From the NCBI GenBank assembly GCA_029641185.1, contig JAPWGK010000001.1, positions 3,732,501 to 3,796,500 on the forward strand: a DNA stretch of 64,000 bases. Reading direction: 5' to 3'. This DNA is from Pseudofabraea citricarpa (Eukaryota > Ascomycota > Leotiomycetes > Helotiales > Dermateaceae). Below the pieces are notes generated by a model. It had not been told where the DNA came from, made no database searches, and saw nothing but the letters and a program-made list of their open reading frames with translations. The translations under genes and the position numbers were made by a program. Below, in pieces: positions 22,571-35,484 of this stretch (position 1 is the first letter of the stretch; each line of letters begins with the position of its first letter).

Positions 22571-23543
22571 CGAGTCAGGGCCAGGAATGCAGATGTGCAA
22601 CAGAGCCTGTACTCTCCAGTCCATGGACTCCGCATCGGTGTTCAGGCAAAGACTTGTGAGGCTGAGACGACCATCGTGGGGGGAGCAAAGCCATGATTCT
22701 GGCTCCCTGACTCGGATGGCTTTGTCGGCTTCTCCACACTCTCCTCTGCTCTCCACCTCTTTTCATCCCAAAGATTAGCATCGTACGATGCTTCGAGTCT
22801 TCGAGTCAGTGGCTATTTTTCGCGACGTGCAACAAAGATGCGGATGGGATGGGATGTGGACAAACGAGCAAACGAGGCTCAGCTGGATGGAGACATGTAC
22901 TGTATGGGTTGAGAAGTTAAGTTGAGAGAGTTGTTTCCTTGCGTGTTGTGGTGCTGGGTGATCCGGGTTCCTGGGTTCTGGGTGACAGGACAGGCGACAG
23001 GCGACAGGCTACAGGCTACTGTGCTGTGCAGGCCAGGTCCAGGTCCAGGCCGTTCTTATTTAGTGGCCCTCAGGCTCTGTCTTTCTACCCACAGACAGAT
23101 GGAGATGTGGATGGGGATGGGGAACGAGTCGTGTTATTCTGGGCTGCGAGCATGTTGTATTTCCCAGGCTGCCTCGGTAGGTAGGTAAGGTAGGTAGGTA
23201 TGTATGTATTTGGCACGTGTGCACTACAGTAGAGAGTCACGTTGTCTGTCATTCAGCAATGAGAGAGGAACGATACCAAACAATCCCAACTTCCATCATA
23301 CAACAAATAATACACCGTCCACACACCACAAACCACACACCACACACACCTCTCGAGTCTCGATTCTCGACTCCCAACCATCAACCCGTATCCCGGACCT
23401 GTCTCCGCATGTTCGTCGTCGGGGACTCCACTCCACTCACTCCAGGACGCCTATCATTCAATCACCCACGTCGGCGTCTACCGATACTCGACAACTCCAG
23501 CACAGAGTCGAGTCAGGCCTCAATTGTGCGACATGCAACAAAG
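22571..23543 (+). repeat. Dispersed CGAGTCAG ... GTGCAACAAA repeat, first cluster
   Basis: Three copies on the plus strand at about 22571-22605, 22801-22837 and 23509-23543. Each starts with CGAGTCAG and after 10-20 variable bases ends in RTGCAACARAG. They lie in gene-free DNA. The conserved ends with variable middles argue for a two-part motif of about 35-40 bp. Confidence 0.65.
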
Positions 23544-24449
23544 ACTTCAACCACAGCATCTCGAAGGTTAATTGGCCTCGTTGTGCTTGTATTCGGTGAC
23601 TGACTGGAGCCGGAGCCCGGCCCCGCTGGCTGTTTCTGGCGGGGGGCAGGTGGTGTCTTTGAATTGAATTTCCAGTCCAGACATTCCTGCTGTTGATTTA
23701 TTGGGTGGTGTGGAGGGAGGCTGCACGCTGCGCCGAGGAACCCATGTTTGCTGGCCGAATATGGGGAAGAGACGACGGAGAACGACTCATGTACGTGCAT
23801 CCATACCTGGCAAGTCGTCTGTTTTCCCGGACAGGGTTTTGGTCTGGTAGACAGGTAGGACGACATCTTGCTTGCTTTTGCTTTTGCTCTACTCCTGGTC
23901 GCTCGAGGCTGATTGGTATTTTCTGTTTTTGTTGGTTGAGCTTGGTTGAGCTTCCTTGCTTGAGGATATTGCGGTCAACGGGGTTTAACATGTGTTTCTC
24001 CAGCATCCTCCGGCCTCTACATGTCGAAAGGGCACGGCAGGAGTAGATGCTCCCACCGACCTCGAGATCTACATCCACGCAAAACTATCTGTCGGGTTCA
24101 ACTTGCAACGCAGCCCGATGGTAGAAGAGCTGCCTACGGGACGGTCATCGCAGCAAGCCACCAGGATGGATTAGTAATGCTGCCGGGCTATGCAAGAATC
24201 TTGCATTCTATTATCGTGCGACTCTCGAAGGATACAAGAATTCGTATACACAGGTGTTCCCGGCCATCTGAAACCTCGTCAGCCTGGCCAGCCGAGGAGG
24301 TAATACGGTACTGGTACGGTAGATTGATGTTATTCCCTCACGAGTGCGGTGCTAGAGGGAGGAGATATTTCGCTATTGTGGTGATGGTGATCATTACTGG
24401 TTTTCCTCTAGACGCTCTGTGATTCTCAATGTCTTGGTTTACTGATTAT

Positions 24450-24473
24450 TGCTGCTGCTGCTGCTGCTGCTGC
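24450..24473 (+). repeat. (TGC)8 microsatellite
   Basis: Eight perfect TGC units followed by TTCTGCGG. Although it would encode a poly-alanine or poly-cysteine run, the surrounding DNA shows no supported gene. Confidence 0.9.
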
Positions 24474-25560
24474 TTCTGCGGTGGCTGGCTTGCTACAGAT
24501 CCACATATTTGTCAGAATACCCTGGAGTCGAGTCTGGAGAACCCAGCTAGCTACTTTACTCTCCAGTACCGTACTCTGGGGGCAGTGTGGGACAGCACAT
24601 CCACCACCGGAAACCAAACCCCTTAGATCCCCATGCTGCGTCTGTGTGAAATCCCCCAACAATCCAAAGTCCAGAAAACCATTCTCCGGGTTTCTTATTG
24701 GAAGCACGAATGCGTTCTTCGCGAGAGATATACGAATACGTATTATAGGATTTAGGCAAAGGTCGAAGCGTAGGCGGGTGAAACTAGAATCTCGTCTTCG
24801 TCTCCGTCTCCGTTCTCGTTTTTGAGAAAGCGAAGAACTTTGCCTATCACCAAAATTGAGTAGATGGGACGATTCGGGTCTCTTAAAACAGCTTTGTTTC
24901 TCACTAAGCCATATACCTGCCCTACACAGCTTTCTCTCTTGCTTTCACTGCCCTCTCTTGTAACAACACTCAAGCCATTGAAGCCAACGCGTTATTCAAC
25001 AGTCTACATTATACCAGACCAGAGCCCTTCTTCCAAAACAAACCTCTCCGTGATCTAATCTGCATCAAACATGTTATACCATAACCAGCAGACTACGATA
25101 CACACCTGCACCAACACCTACGTCTACACGTAAAAAAGAACGAAATTAACTCTTCTCTCAACTTAGACCAACTTTTTCTTTCTAGGTTATTATAAGTCAA
25201 AGATTCAAGCATCCCTCGAGGCGAATACGGTGAGCAGGAGCAAAGTGGCTGTGGTTAGGCTTATTCCACAACCAGTAGACTATAGTGCACAGCTACACCG
25301 CTCCAAACAAACAAGCAAGCAAACAAACCCGCCCTTTCTCAATCAACTGACGGATAGAACCTCATACTCAGCGTTGACAATCGATAAAAAAGGGGAAGCA
25401 GGCTCTGCTAAGTCCATTCATATCATAATCAACAAACTATACCAATAGCTACATGCCCAAACTTGCACCGACAGCGTACTTTTGCAACTCGAACAGCCTC
25501 GACTGCGAATATACGATAAACAAGAAGAGAGAAACGCAGAATCAAAGAAAGGGTTTGGGT

Positions 25561-25595
25561 TTTCGGCCGAAAGAGCAAGAGCCTCGGCCGAAAGA
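25561..25595 (+). repeat. Paired TCGGCCGAAAGA elements
   Basis: TCGGCCGAAAGA occurs at 25563-25574 and again at 25584-25595, centre to centre 21 bp, that is two helical turns. The first copy sits in a perfect palindrome TTTCGGCCGAAA. This looks like a dimeric protein-binding site, but no nearby gene is known. Confidence 0.5.
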
Positions 25596-26649
25596 AAAGG
25601 AAATAAGACGAGTTCGTTGGTGAGAAGTGATAGCAATAATGCGATATGATATCAAATGCGATGTAATGCAATGCGGTGCGGTGCAGTGCCATGTATACAG
25701 CGATGTGATATATAATGCGATAGTAGACCTCTTGGGAGATATTCACACCTGTTTTCTCTTTCTCTTTCTTTTTCCCTCTGCACTTTTTCTGCTCTTCTGG
25801 TTATTGAATTTTCGATATTGGAGGTTGAGCTTGATACCTGCCTACTGACCTACCCACCTTGCCTAGATTGATCCGGTCTCACTCTTTTCAAATTGCCTAT
25901 CTCGATAGGTAGATCCTACGAAACCCATACTATCTCTCACCAATCCCCGGCCGTATCCAGATTACTAAACTCAAAAAAAGAAAACAAGAAAAAGACACTG
26001 CATATACTGGTACTGAACTGGTCACTGGTCATAACTCACATCTCGTTAAGACAGACGTCAACCGGAATCAGGACCAGATACGTCCCAACCATGCTCATTC
26101 CTTCGAGAATTCAATCTCACATGTCACAGTTACACCAAACAAAAAAAGGAAAGAAAATAAAAAGTCTCCCCATATCCGCATATCACCTCCGCTCTAGTCT
26201 CTGCTCTAGTCCAGCACGTCTCGGATCTTCAGGTACAAGCGCGCACGAGCACGAGCAGAAACACGAGCAGGAGCACGAGCATGAGCATGAGCATAAGAAA
26301 AAGAAAATCTCCGCCCGCTCCTCCGCCCGCTCTTGCATGTCCTCCTCGACCCGGACCGGACTACCGCACCGTAGGCTAGGCTAGCTCGCAAGGGATCGAG
26401 GCGTTCTTTTTTAATTTGTGGGAGATAGAAGGTGGTGGTAGCGGATTCGATGTCCGGTGCTGCTGCTTATAAACCATGACACGCATGCCATTTTTCTTTT
26501 CTTTTGCTTCTGCTTTAAGCGTGACGTAGGTTTGTGTAAGGACGCGATGCATAGAGAGAATGTGAGAATGTGAGACATGCACCTCCGACCTGCCTGATCA
26601 CGGTGCCTACCTACCTACCTGTTATTTTTGTTGGGGCTGCACGCCCGTC

Positions 26650-28478
26650 GATTGAGTCATGGTCTTCGAATTGCAAGATGTGCAACAGAAAATAAAGAAA
26701 GCGGGATGTGGTTTGTTGTTGCTTTTGCAGGGAGGAGGAGGAGGAGGTCCTGAGGCTGGTGGGTGGGTTGGGGGGAGATGGAGAATTGGATAGGTACCTA
26801 CCTATAGGCAAGTAGGTAGGGGGTTTGTGCATTCGTCTTGGTTATTTGATCGATTTAGCCATATGAAAAAGTCGACTCAGGATCGCGGAGTTAGAGATGG
26901 GATTTACGAAAACTCATCACTGATACCAGCTTGCTCGAGTAGTCGGAGATAGGTGAATCAAGTAGGTAGGTATAGAATAAGTAAGTACTTATGTACTTTC
27001 AATCGGAGTATTAAAGGCCTTGATATATTGGGATACGCATGTGTCTTAGTGTGCTTTTGATCTGCATATTCCTAGGCCGAGTCAGGGCCCATCGAATTGT
27101 AGACGTGCAACAAAACTGGTCATTGATTTAAGGTACTTAGATGGGGGGGGAGGAAGATGATGTTTATCCGTGTAGGGAGGAAGGCGATGTTTATTGAGGT
27201 CAGGGCAGAGGCAGAGGTAGAGGCAAAGGCACAGGCCGAGTCAGTGGCTTAGGGTTGTCGACGTGCAACAAAAGCTGGTCATTGATGTCTGAGGGGTCTT
27301 TGAGTTGCGGGAGGTAGGCAAGGCAAAGTACTTATTTACCTAGCTAGGTATATACCTTAGGTGTTAACGGGAATGATATGTGGTGGACGTAAATCTTGAG
27401 CCTTTGTGATATCCGTAGGCATATACATAAATCAAACCGAAGTCTCAAGATTATCGTTTGGTAATAATAGGTTATGGAATACGGTTGCTAATTTATCGAG
27501 GCGCCTTTAGGTTGTGAGGTACTTCTTAGTAGCTTGGTAAGAGTATATCAACGCAGGAAGCTGAGATTGGGATTGAGATAAAATCAGCATCTTATCAATC
27601 AAATATCGTACCAAGATGTGTAACAAAAGGCACATACCTATGAAATGCCATTGCTGATGTATCAATAACAGCCTTCTCGGTTGGTGGTGCATGGTCAACT
27701 TGGCTAAGTGAACTTGGTGTTTTATAGTATATAGGTCGAGTCAGTGTCTCAGAATTGTCGACGTGCAACAAAAGTTAAGAAAGTGCTTATTGGTATATCA
27801 GAGCCTTTGCGTAGCTAGGTAGGTAGATGGCTAGATGGCTAGTAGCCTAGTGAGCATATACGTGTGTGTATTTGATGCGTGATAAGATAGCTTCACTATA
27901 TCCACCCTTTCAGCCATGACATGTGGCTATGATACCAAAGCATTCTTTTGCCATCTGCTACATCTTGAGTTCTACATTGTTCCCTGTCTCAATTCGAAAA
28001 GTGAGTCATTTTCGCGGGATTTTGAAAGATCCAGGGGACTTGCACCACCGGGTTACTTTGGAGCTCCTCGTGAAAGTTGCATCCCTTCTTCAATCATCTC
28101 TTCTTTCTACAATCCAAACACGCAAGTAGAGAAACAGAATCTCAGACGTATCATATTGATATAATGTAAAGTCTGGATATTTTCCAAATAATAACCTCGC
28201 AGTGAGAGCCAGTGCCTAAGTATAGAAGCCCGAAATCCCGGGCGGAGGGAAAAGACTAAAGCACAGGTAAAGAGTTAAGCTCCACCCCAGGCGCCATCAC
28301 ATATCACATATCAACATAGCTAGGTAGCTAGCTAAGAACATATGATCTACGAGCCCCCATGCGCGTTCCTTCCTATAAAAACGACGGACGACCAATGGCA
28401 GAAGCAGCAGGAAGGGAAACAAGGAAACGAACGAGACATGAGGAAGCAGCGAGTCAGAACTGCGATGTGCAACAAAAG
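26650..28478 (+). repeat. Dispersed CGAGTCAG ... GTGCAACAAA repeat, second cluster
   Basis: Five copies on the plus strand at about 26650-26691, 27076-27115, 27234-27274, 27735-27774 and 28449-28478, plus a half copy at 27614-27629. The best-preserved ones share AATTGTCGACGTGCAACAAAA. The copies at 27076 and 27234 also share a downstream CTGGTCATTGAT, showing that at least these two arose by duplication of a longer block. Confidence 0.7.
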
Positions 28479-30311
28479 CCCAACAGCCCTCCTCTCCTCA
28501 CTTTGTCTTCTCGCCTTTCAGATCTGTGACCGAGAGCATGAGGCACTGCACTTCAGCCGCGTTGACTAGATGCCATCCGTCCAGTAGGCGTCCTGGCTAG
28601 CCGTTAAAAAGTGCTTAACTAACACTACTCACCTCCCTCCTCTCCTCCTTTCCTTTTCTCGCTCCCACATCTATCACCGATCCTCAAACTTATTCCTTAT
28701 ACATCTCATCTAGTTTACAATCATATCAAAACCCCTCTGTGCTGTCCTATCCGGAGATAAGGAAAAGTGAAAAAGGCGGGAAAATACACTCAGCTTGTTG
28801 ACAACCCATCCAGCTGAACGCAAAGAACAACACTTGCTCTCCCATTGAACCTTCAGCTGCAGCAGAGATTATATCCGACGTAACCACGACCAATACCTCG
28901 GACCCTTCTCCAAAGTCAGAAGCCCCCAAAATCCAAAAATGCCCCAAAAACGAAAATGTGATTGTGGGGGAACGAGTACGAGTCAGTCAGAGCTCCGGGG
29001 TCCCTCGCTCCCTCACTCCCTCCCTCCTGCACCCCAACCACTCCACCCTTTCGCACCTCTCTGCTGCTGTACAGCGGAGAACTAGATCTCCCGAAATTCC
29101 CCAGGCCGGCCATGCAAACCAATCCAGAGTGCTCTTCTCTCAAGCCCCTCTCCTCCCCTCCACGTACGTCCCGAAGAACTCCAATCCAACCAAAAAGAAA
29201 GGCCGAATCCTCCTACTGCACTAAGCGACGAGAGCCCGAGAAGAGAAAAAGAAAGACAAAAAAGACGACGACGTGACTCGTGCATCATTGTCACCCCATT
29301 TCGCCGACGAGGCAGGGTCCCAGGAAGAGATAACAGCAGAAGGGGGGGAAATAAGCATAAACATCTAGCTGCCTTAGCTCCTATCTTCGTGCTCTGCTCG
29401 CTCTTCTGCCCTGCAGAAGGCTCCGAGCCAATCACGCAGGGCTATCACTCGGCACGGATGCTGATTGTTTTGCTACTCTGTTAGATCACGCCACAACCAC
29501 GAGCAAGAGCAGACCTACCTACCTAAGCACTTAGCAACTAACTAGGTAGTTGATTAGTAAACGATGCGACGTGCTGCGACGTGATGTGATGTGATGTGAT
29601 GTGAAGTACCGAAAACCAGTGAGCTCATCTATTTAGGCAACTGTACCCATCCCTCATCCATCCTCCGTCGAATAGATTCATTAATCAATTACCGAGATTT
29701 GGTATTCGAGATAGAGGCTTAGCAGACCAGTCTAGACTAGAACCAAAATTTCGATGACACAATGTTATGATATGTTATGATATGATATAATCGGGATAAT
29801 ATAACGCAAGGCAGGTGAGAAAGACAGCTACTCGTAGATAGAGACATGGGGGTGGCAGTGATAGCGACAGTGGACGTGTATCCCTTTAACCGTAATCCAT
29901 TCATAATCGCTTCCAATCATATCACATCAACTCCGAGACAAAGACATGCACCTTAATCATTCATCTGAACCACCTCGATTCAATTCTCCTGAGGTGAAGG
30001 AGAAATAATAAAACTAATCTGCACATCTACTAAAGTACAATCTAGGCAGAAAGAGGCGCCTCTTCAGTTCATTTTCCCCTTGGTCTCTCGTCGATGGAAT
30101 GCATTCGTCAATCACAAAAGCATCGAATCAGCTCGCCCATGTTGCACCCAAAAGGAAATTCCACTCCATTCTTCCCAATTAATCTTTAAAAACTCCGATG
30201 TAACGCCTTCGTGTATGACAATGCGGTCCAAACAGGAGCCGCCAGAAGAACAACCCAAATATGCATCCCGTAATACACGTCGGAAATCGTAAAAAGAGCG
30301 ACGAAGATTAA

Positions 30312-33300
30312 TTAATCGTCATCGTCGCTTTGGACACCGCTACTACCTCCATTGGCGTATTGATCATCCTTCTTATTGAAGTTGATCTTCAACTTACCAC
30401 CAATGACAGGCGTAGCAGTTCCAGTTGTAGGAGCAGTTGATCCGCCCTCAAGCTCTGCCAGTTCAGGATGCTCGCTGAGTTCGTCACGAATCTTTGCATC
30501 GCATGCGTTCTAGAAACAAATTAGTTGAATTCAAAGTGAGAGAACATCGTGAGCTTACCTCGATTGCAACAGCATCAACGTAGATTAGACTTCCATCTTC
30601 GTTGTATGTTTTTGCGTTGGTACAGAGTTGATGAATGTCTTCCTTGAGATCACTAAGACTCGAGTACTCTAATTTCTTGATCTTCTTCTGAATCATGCTC
30701 ATTGAGATCGGGTTCTTGATTAGGACATAGTAATCGGGATAGAGTTTCTTGGGCACGAGATCAACAAATGGGCCAATGATAAGACGGTTCTCATCATCTT
30801 CATCGTCAGAAGCCTCGGAACCAGATTCTAACTTCATCAGACTGGTGTAGACATCTTGAAGACTGGTTTGAAGAACGCCTCGAACCTTGACACTAAGTCT
30901 GTCGCCGTTCGAAGTTGCTGCTCCAACCTTTTGACGACCAGTTGCACTGCGTCGCTTCTTGGCTGGTGGTTCATCTTCGATTTCTTCTGCCTTGCGCTTA
31001 TCGGTCTTTCCAGTCTTGCGGCCCTTGGGCTTCTTTGGTGTTGGCGGCTCGGGTTCTTCCTCAGTTCCACTACCATCTGTCTCTTCGATCTCACCTTCTA
31101 TCTGACCATCTCTTTTGAGTCGATTTTGTTCTCGGCGTTCTTTTCTAGCAGCCTTTCGAGCAGCAGCAGCCTCTGGACTATCTTCATCATCATCCACAGC
31201 ATTGAGCCATTGCTCCTCAGTAAGTCCATCGTCGTACTTGACACGAGTTCTCTCACGAGCACCACGTCCCTTGATTTCCTCGGGCTCATCAGAGATGGGA
31301 TTACCATCAGACATGTAAATGTCGGGCAATTCGGCTTCCGTCATAAGACGAGCTAGCTTCTGGCTGTTAGGACCGTTACCGTAGATTGGATCTTTGGCTC
31401 TCTCTGCATCCATAGCATTGAACATGACCAGTTCAGCATCGGATCGTGCAAGAATCTCGTTCAATTCCGTGTCATCCATTTCTTCCTGCTCCAACGACTC
31501 TGCAGCTTCAGCAGTCTCCAACATGACACGAAGCATAGCATCACGATCAGTTTCAGATGACTTGTTATCGAAACGACCAGCCTGAATGACTTTGCCATCC
31601 ATGTCAAGCTTAAACTTAGCACGCTCCAGAATCTTCTCTTCGACGGAATTAGAACTGATAAGTCGCAAGATGCGGACCTCGTTCTTCTGTCCAATACGAT
31701 GAGCACGATCCTGAGCTTGCAAATCTTGATGAGGATTCCAATCGGAGTCGTAAATGATGACAGTATCAGCAGTTTGTAGATTCAGACCAAGACCACCAGC
31801 ACGAGTGGACAACAAGAACATGAAGTAAGGTGAGTCTGGAGCATTGAACTCGCGAAGAAGATCTGAACGATCATCAGACTTGGTTGTACCGTCCAAGCGC
31901 ATGAACATGATGCCACGATATCTCAGGAAATCCTCCATGATATCCATGATAGCAGTCATTTGGAAGAACATGAGAACTCTGTGGCCGGACTTTTGATACT
32001 TGGGTAGAACACGATCCAGAAGCTCAAACTTTCCAGCTGTACGCCACAAACTATCGTTGCTAGTGCTCAGAGGGTTCATTTGATTTTCAACCTCATCGAA
32101 AACGAAAGGATGGTTGCAAAGCTTTCGAAGTTGCATAATCATGTTGCTGAGTCCACGTGCACCCGTCTTTCCTCCCTTGCCATCACTGACCACAAGCTTG
32201 TTGTGGGTGACCATCTGCTTGTAGAGACGTGCTTGAAGAGCAGAGAACTTGCACTTGATAACCTTCTCAGTCTTGTCAGGCAGATCCTTTTCGACATCCT
32301 TCTTAAGACGACGAAGTAGGAAGGGGCGCAACACTTTATGCAGACGACGAATGACCAAGATCTGTTCTTCTTCTGTAAGCTCCATCTTGTCTTGACCACC
32401 AGTGTTTGCGAATGGGGTGTTGAACCACTCATCGAACGATTTGACGGACTTGAAAATGGTAGGAAGAACGAAATTGAGCAAGGCCCAAAGTTCGGGAAGG
32501 TTGTTTTGCAACGGGGTACCAGTGAGAATGAGGCGGTAACGGGTGGTGTAATATTGTGTGAGGGTGGCGCTCAACTTGGATTGAGAGTTCTTCATACGAT
32601 GTCCTTCATCGATGATCATGTGAATCCATTTGATCTTGCTCAGAACAGGTCTGTCCTTAATGATGTATTCATAGGTTGTGAGTAGGACTTGGAATTGGCC
32701 ATATCGAATCTGCTGTTGTTGCTGCTTTCTGGCGTTCGGAGGACCCTTATAGACAACTCTGGCGATTCCAGGAGCCCACTTCTCGAATTCCAAATTCCAA
32801 TTTGTCAACGTGCTCAGAGGTACAATGACCAAGAAAGGACCGTTCTGCTTCTTGGCCTCAATCAAGTAGGTAATCAAACTAATAGTCTGAATAGTCTTTC
32901 CGAGACCCATCTCATCTGCCAAGATACCATTGAGGTTGTTGTTGTAGAGCGAGATCATCCATTGGAGACCCTTCAATTGATATTCCTTGAGAGTTCCACC
33001 AACCAAGATCGTGGGCTGCTTTGTGACCTCTTCCTTGATACGATGTGCAACAGCATAGTAATCAATCTTGCGAGTATCTTGTTCCTCTTCATCATCTTCG
33101 GAAGAATCATCAGCGGCGAAATCGCCAGCATCGTCTCCATAACGTTCGGCTGCCTTTCTTTGTTGCGCCTTGACTGAAGCGGCAAGCTGTGACAAGAAGC
33201 CATCGGTCTGTCGAAGGAGATGCGTGATACGAGTATCTTTTGCCTGGTCGAGGAGCTTCAAGTATGCCTCTTCGTCGTTGGACTTCAAAGCTTGCAGACG

Positions 33301-34674
33301 TTGCTTGGCAGTACGTTCGATACGCTTCTGCTCTTCCTTCTCGATGCTCTGATGTTGTGTAAGCATCATACGACCCAACTTCTGCATCTTTTGTCTCTGG
33401 TTTTGCGCCGCCGTATTGATCTCCCGAGCATGGTTGAGAACCGTATGGAGATAATCAGTATGCTTTTTCTTTTCCCGAGTTTCGCGAGCATCGCGTTGCT
33501 GCTTCTCGAGCTTCTCGGTAATACGAGCTTCGCGTAGCGACTGCTTCTTCATACGTCGGTAATTGCTGCGGTTTGCAGTCATGGCAAGGTTGTCGTATTG
33601 AATCATTTGTCTTCCAATCTTATCCCGCAACGCCTTCTGCTTGCCATACAAGCCCAACATCTTCATTTCAATGATGGCCTTCTTGCGCAATGAATCATCC
33701 AATGTCACATCATCACTTCGTGTATCCCAATGTGCTGTGTTGGCTGGCAGAGCCTTCAGGTCGGCCAATCTCGCCTGCATGCGGTTGTGAATGATAATTT
33801 CACGATCGTGACGGAGTTTCTCAATGTCAACGCCAGATGGCATAATACTAGGAATCATTGGTCTCTTATCACGCGTCTTGTGATCTAGATAGCTGATCTT
33901 CTTGGTGAGTCCCGAACCTGGGTTTGTAAATCCGGTATACTCATGGTGTTTCGCGACTGGCGCAGCATCTGGGTCTTTGAGGGCAACGCCATTGGTAGTT
34001 GGCTGCGCTGTGGGTGTAGCTGATGCAGCCCCAGTGATGACCTGATCTGGGATTGGGGAAGCCTTCTTTGCTGCAAATAGTTGCTGCTGGATTTGCGCTG
34101 GAACGCCAAGGTTCTTCGACAGACATTTGAAGGCATGGATTTGGTATTTTAATATGCTAAGTTGATCTGAAGAAAAGTACCCGCTCCCCGCTGGTGTGGT
34201 TCGTTGGACACCTGCTGCAGGTGCAGCTTGGCTGGTGCTGGCACTGGGTGCAGCTGGAGCGACAGTTGTGGGTGGTTGTGTACTCGAGGCAGGATTTGAT
34301 GAAGGGACTGGCTGTGCTCCATTTGCACCATTTGCCGCGACACTGGCCGAATTCTGTTGCTGGTTTGCAAGTTGCTGCTGACGCTGTGCATATGCTTGGC
34401 GTTGCTGGACAAAAAGTCGTTGTTGCTGAACCTGGGCAAGTTTTTGATGGACTTTGATGTATTCGGGGTCGCGTTCGGATACGCCTGAGTCTTTCATCTG
34501 CTTATATTGCTGCGGAGGTGTTAGCATAGATGCTTTGCTGATGGCGGAAGGCTAAACAAGAGTAGAGATTGGGGGAGGTACCATGAGGATCTGCTGCATG
34601 TCCTGTTGAGTCATGCTGCTTTGCATCGATGCTCCAGGCTGCTGAACCGGCGGAGCAGTCTGAATAGAAGCCAT
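30312..34674 (-). CDS. SWI/SNF-RSC family chromatin remodelling ATPase (Snf2/Sth1, snf21-like)
   Basis: Three exons: 34674-34582, 34509-30559 and 30509-30312; introns of 72 and 48 nt; 1413 aa. Domain order: Gln-rich N-terminus, QLQ-like motif (about 143-180), HSA helix (about 350-480), SNF2 ATPase with Walker A DEMGLGKT (563-570) and DEGH box (665-668). Next come helicase C with QDRAHRIGQ (964-972), a SnAC-like segment, a basic/acidic linker with PAKKRR, and a C-terminal bromodomain (about 1245-1348) binding acetyl-lysine. The protein is the ATP-driven motor that slides or ejects nucleosomes in the nucleus. Order and length match Snf2/Sth1. I cannot tell SWI/SNF from RSC membership by sequence alone, so no symbol is fixed. 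Very secure family call. Confidence 0.97.
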
Positions 34675-35484
34675 GGTTGCGAGGGCCGTAGTGGTGAAGC
34701 CGCAGAGGGACGGTTGTAGAAGTTAGAGTTGACCAATGCACATATCAGGATCCAGCCTTGCGCATCAGGTTTGATGACACGAAAAGGCCTCAATGGGTCA
34801 GGTGAATGTGTGGGCGCGATAGGCAGAGTCCTGGGCAGTGCAGTGAGGATGTCTGCGAAGACCAGAAGACGGTTGTGGTGACGGTATCGACTTGGGCGCG
34901 TCGTGTGTTGATGGTTGACACTTTTCTAAGGGTGCAAGAAGCTTGGCGCGACGTCCTCTGGATGCCGTGTTGATGATTGAATTGATGGCGCAGTGCGTTC
35001 TGCGATGGGGGACGCGCAAAAGGACGACCGAGGGCAGAAAGTTGCGACAAGTGATCGCGTCTATCTCGACGTGTCGAGGGTGGATGATATTTCGATGGGA
35101 CTAGGGGAGGGAGGGGGATTGGCGGCGGAGTCGGTTCCTCGTTGGGCGGTAGAATCTGGGTGTGTTCTGCTGCGACGAGACGAAGGAGATTTGGATCATG
35201 GCAGGTCACGAGAGGTCGTCAGATGGAGGCCTGGAGGCCTGAGCACCCGCACCAGGCAGCAATGGGCGGTGCGCTAAGCGAGTCACGTGTAGATGCCGGA
35301 ACGGGCTGGCGGGGATTTGGGCATTTATGCTTTTCTTCACTGCCATTCCTCTCTTGCAGTTTTTCAATCTTCACATCACTGTTCTTCATGTCAACGAGAA
35401 GCAAAATCCGGGTTGTCAGTCACGAGGCATCGCCCTGTCATTCGCCATAGTGGTCATGTGATATCTACTCTGCCCAATCGTATC
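34675..35484. other. Intergenic, SNF2 upstream region
   Basis: The 800 bp upstream of SNF2 probably holds its promoter and 5' untranslated region. Frames up to 139 codons exist on both strands but begin with non-ATG codons or lack any conserved feature. The minus-strand gene at 35485 ends here. Confidence 0.45.

Larger units (their letters stand above)
21916..30311. other. 8.4-kb gene-free region
   Basis: Between the glycosidase start and the SNF2 stop codon I find no frame with recognisable domains, and no tRNA or rRNA. The first 600 bp is the glycosidase promoter. The rest holds short repeats: ACCT/AGGT runs (about 23170, 26605, 26795-26820, 26959, 27812, 29514), a TGC microsatellite (24450), hexamer repeats near 26236-26296 and a GTGAT run (29577-29605). 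It also holds the dispersed CGAGTCAG/GTGCAACAAA family. Several frames above 100 codons exist but are low-complexity. A long non-coding transcript, or a lineage-specific gene missed by eye, is possible. Confidence 0.5.

Noticed and set aside
23204..23599. 131-codon plus-strand frame with CATCNKDF that looks like part of a zinc finger
   Set aside because: The CATCNK segment is just the translation of one copy of the dispersed GTGCAACAAA repeat. The other copies are in different frames, so no protein is implied.
25893..26384. 163-codon frame with His/Glu/Lys repeats
   Set aside because: Product of a hexamer DNA repeat (CACGAGCATGAG type), no conserved part.
34790..35209. 139-codon minus-strand frame upstream of SNF2
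   Set aside because: Starts with GTG, has random-looking Pro/Arg/His composition and overlaps the expected SNF2 promoter and leader.
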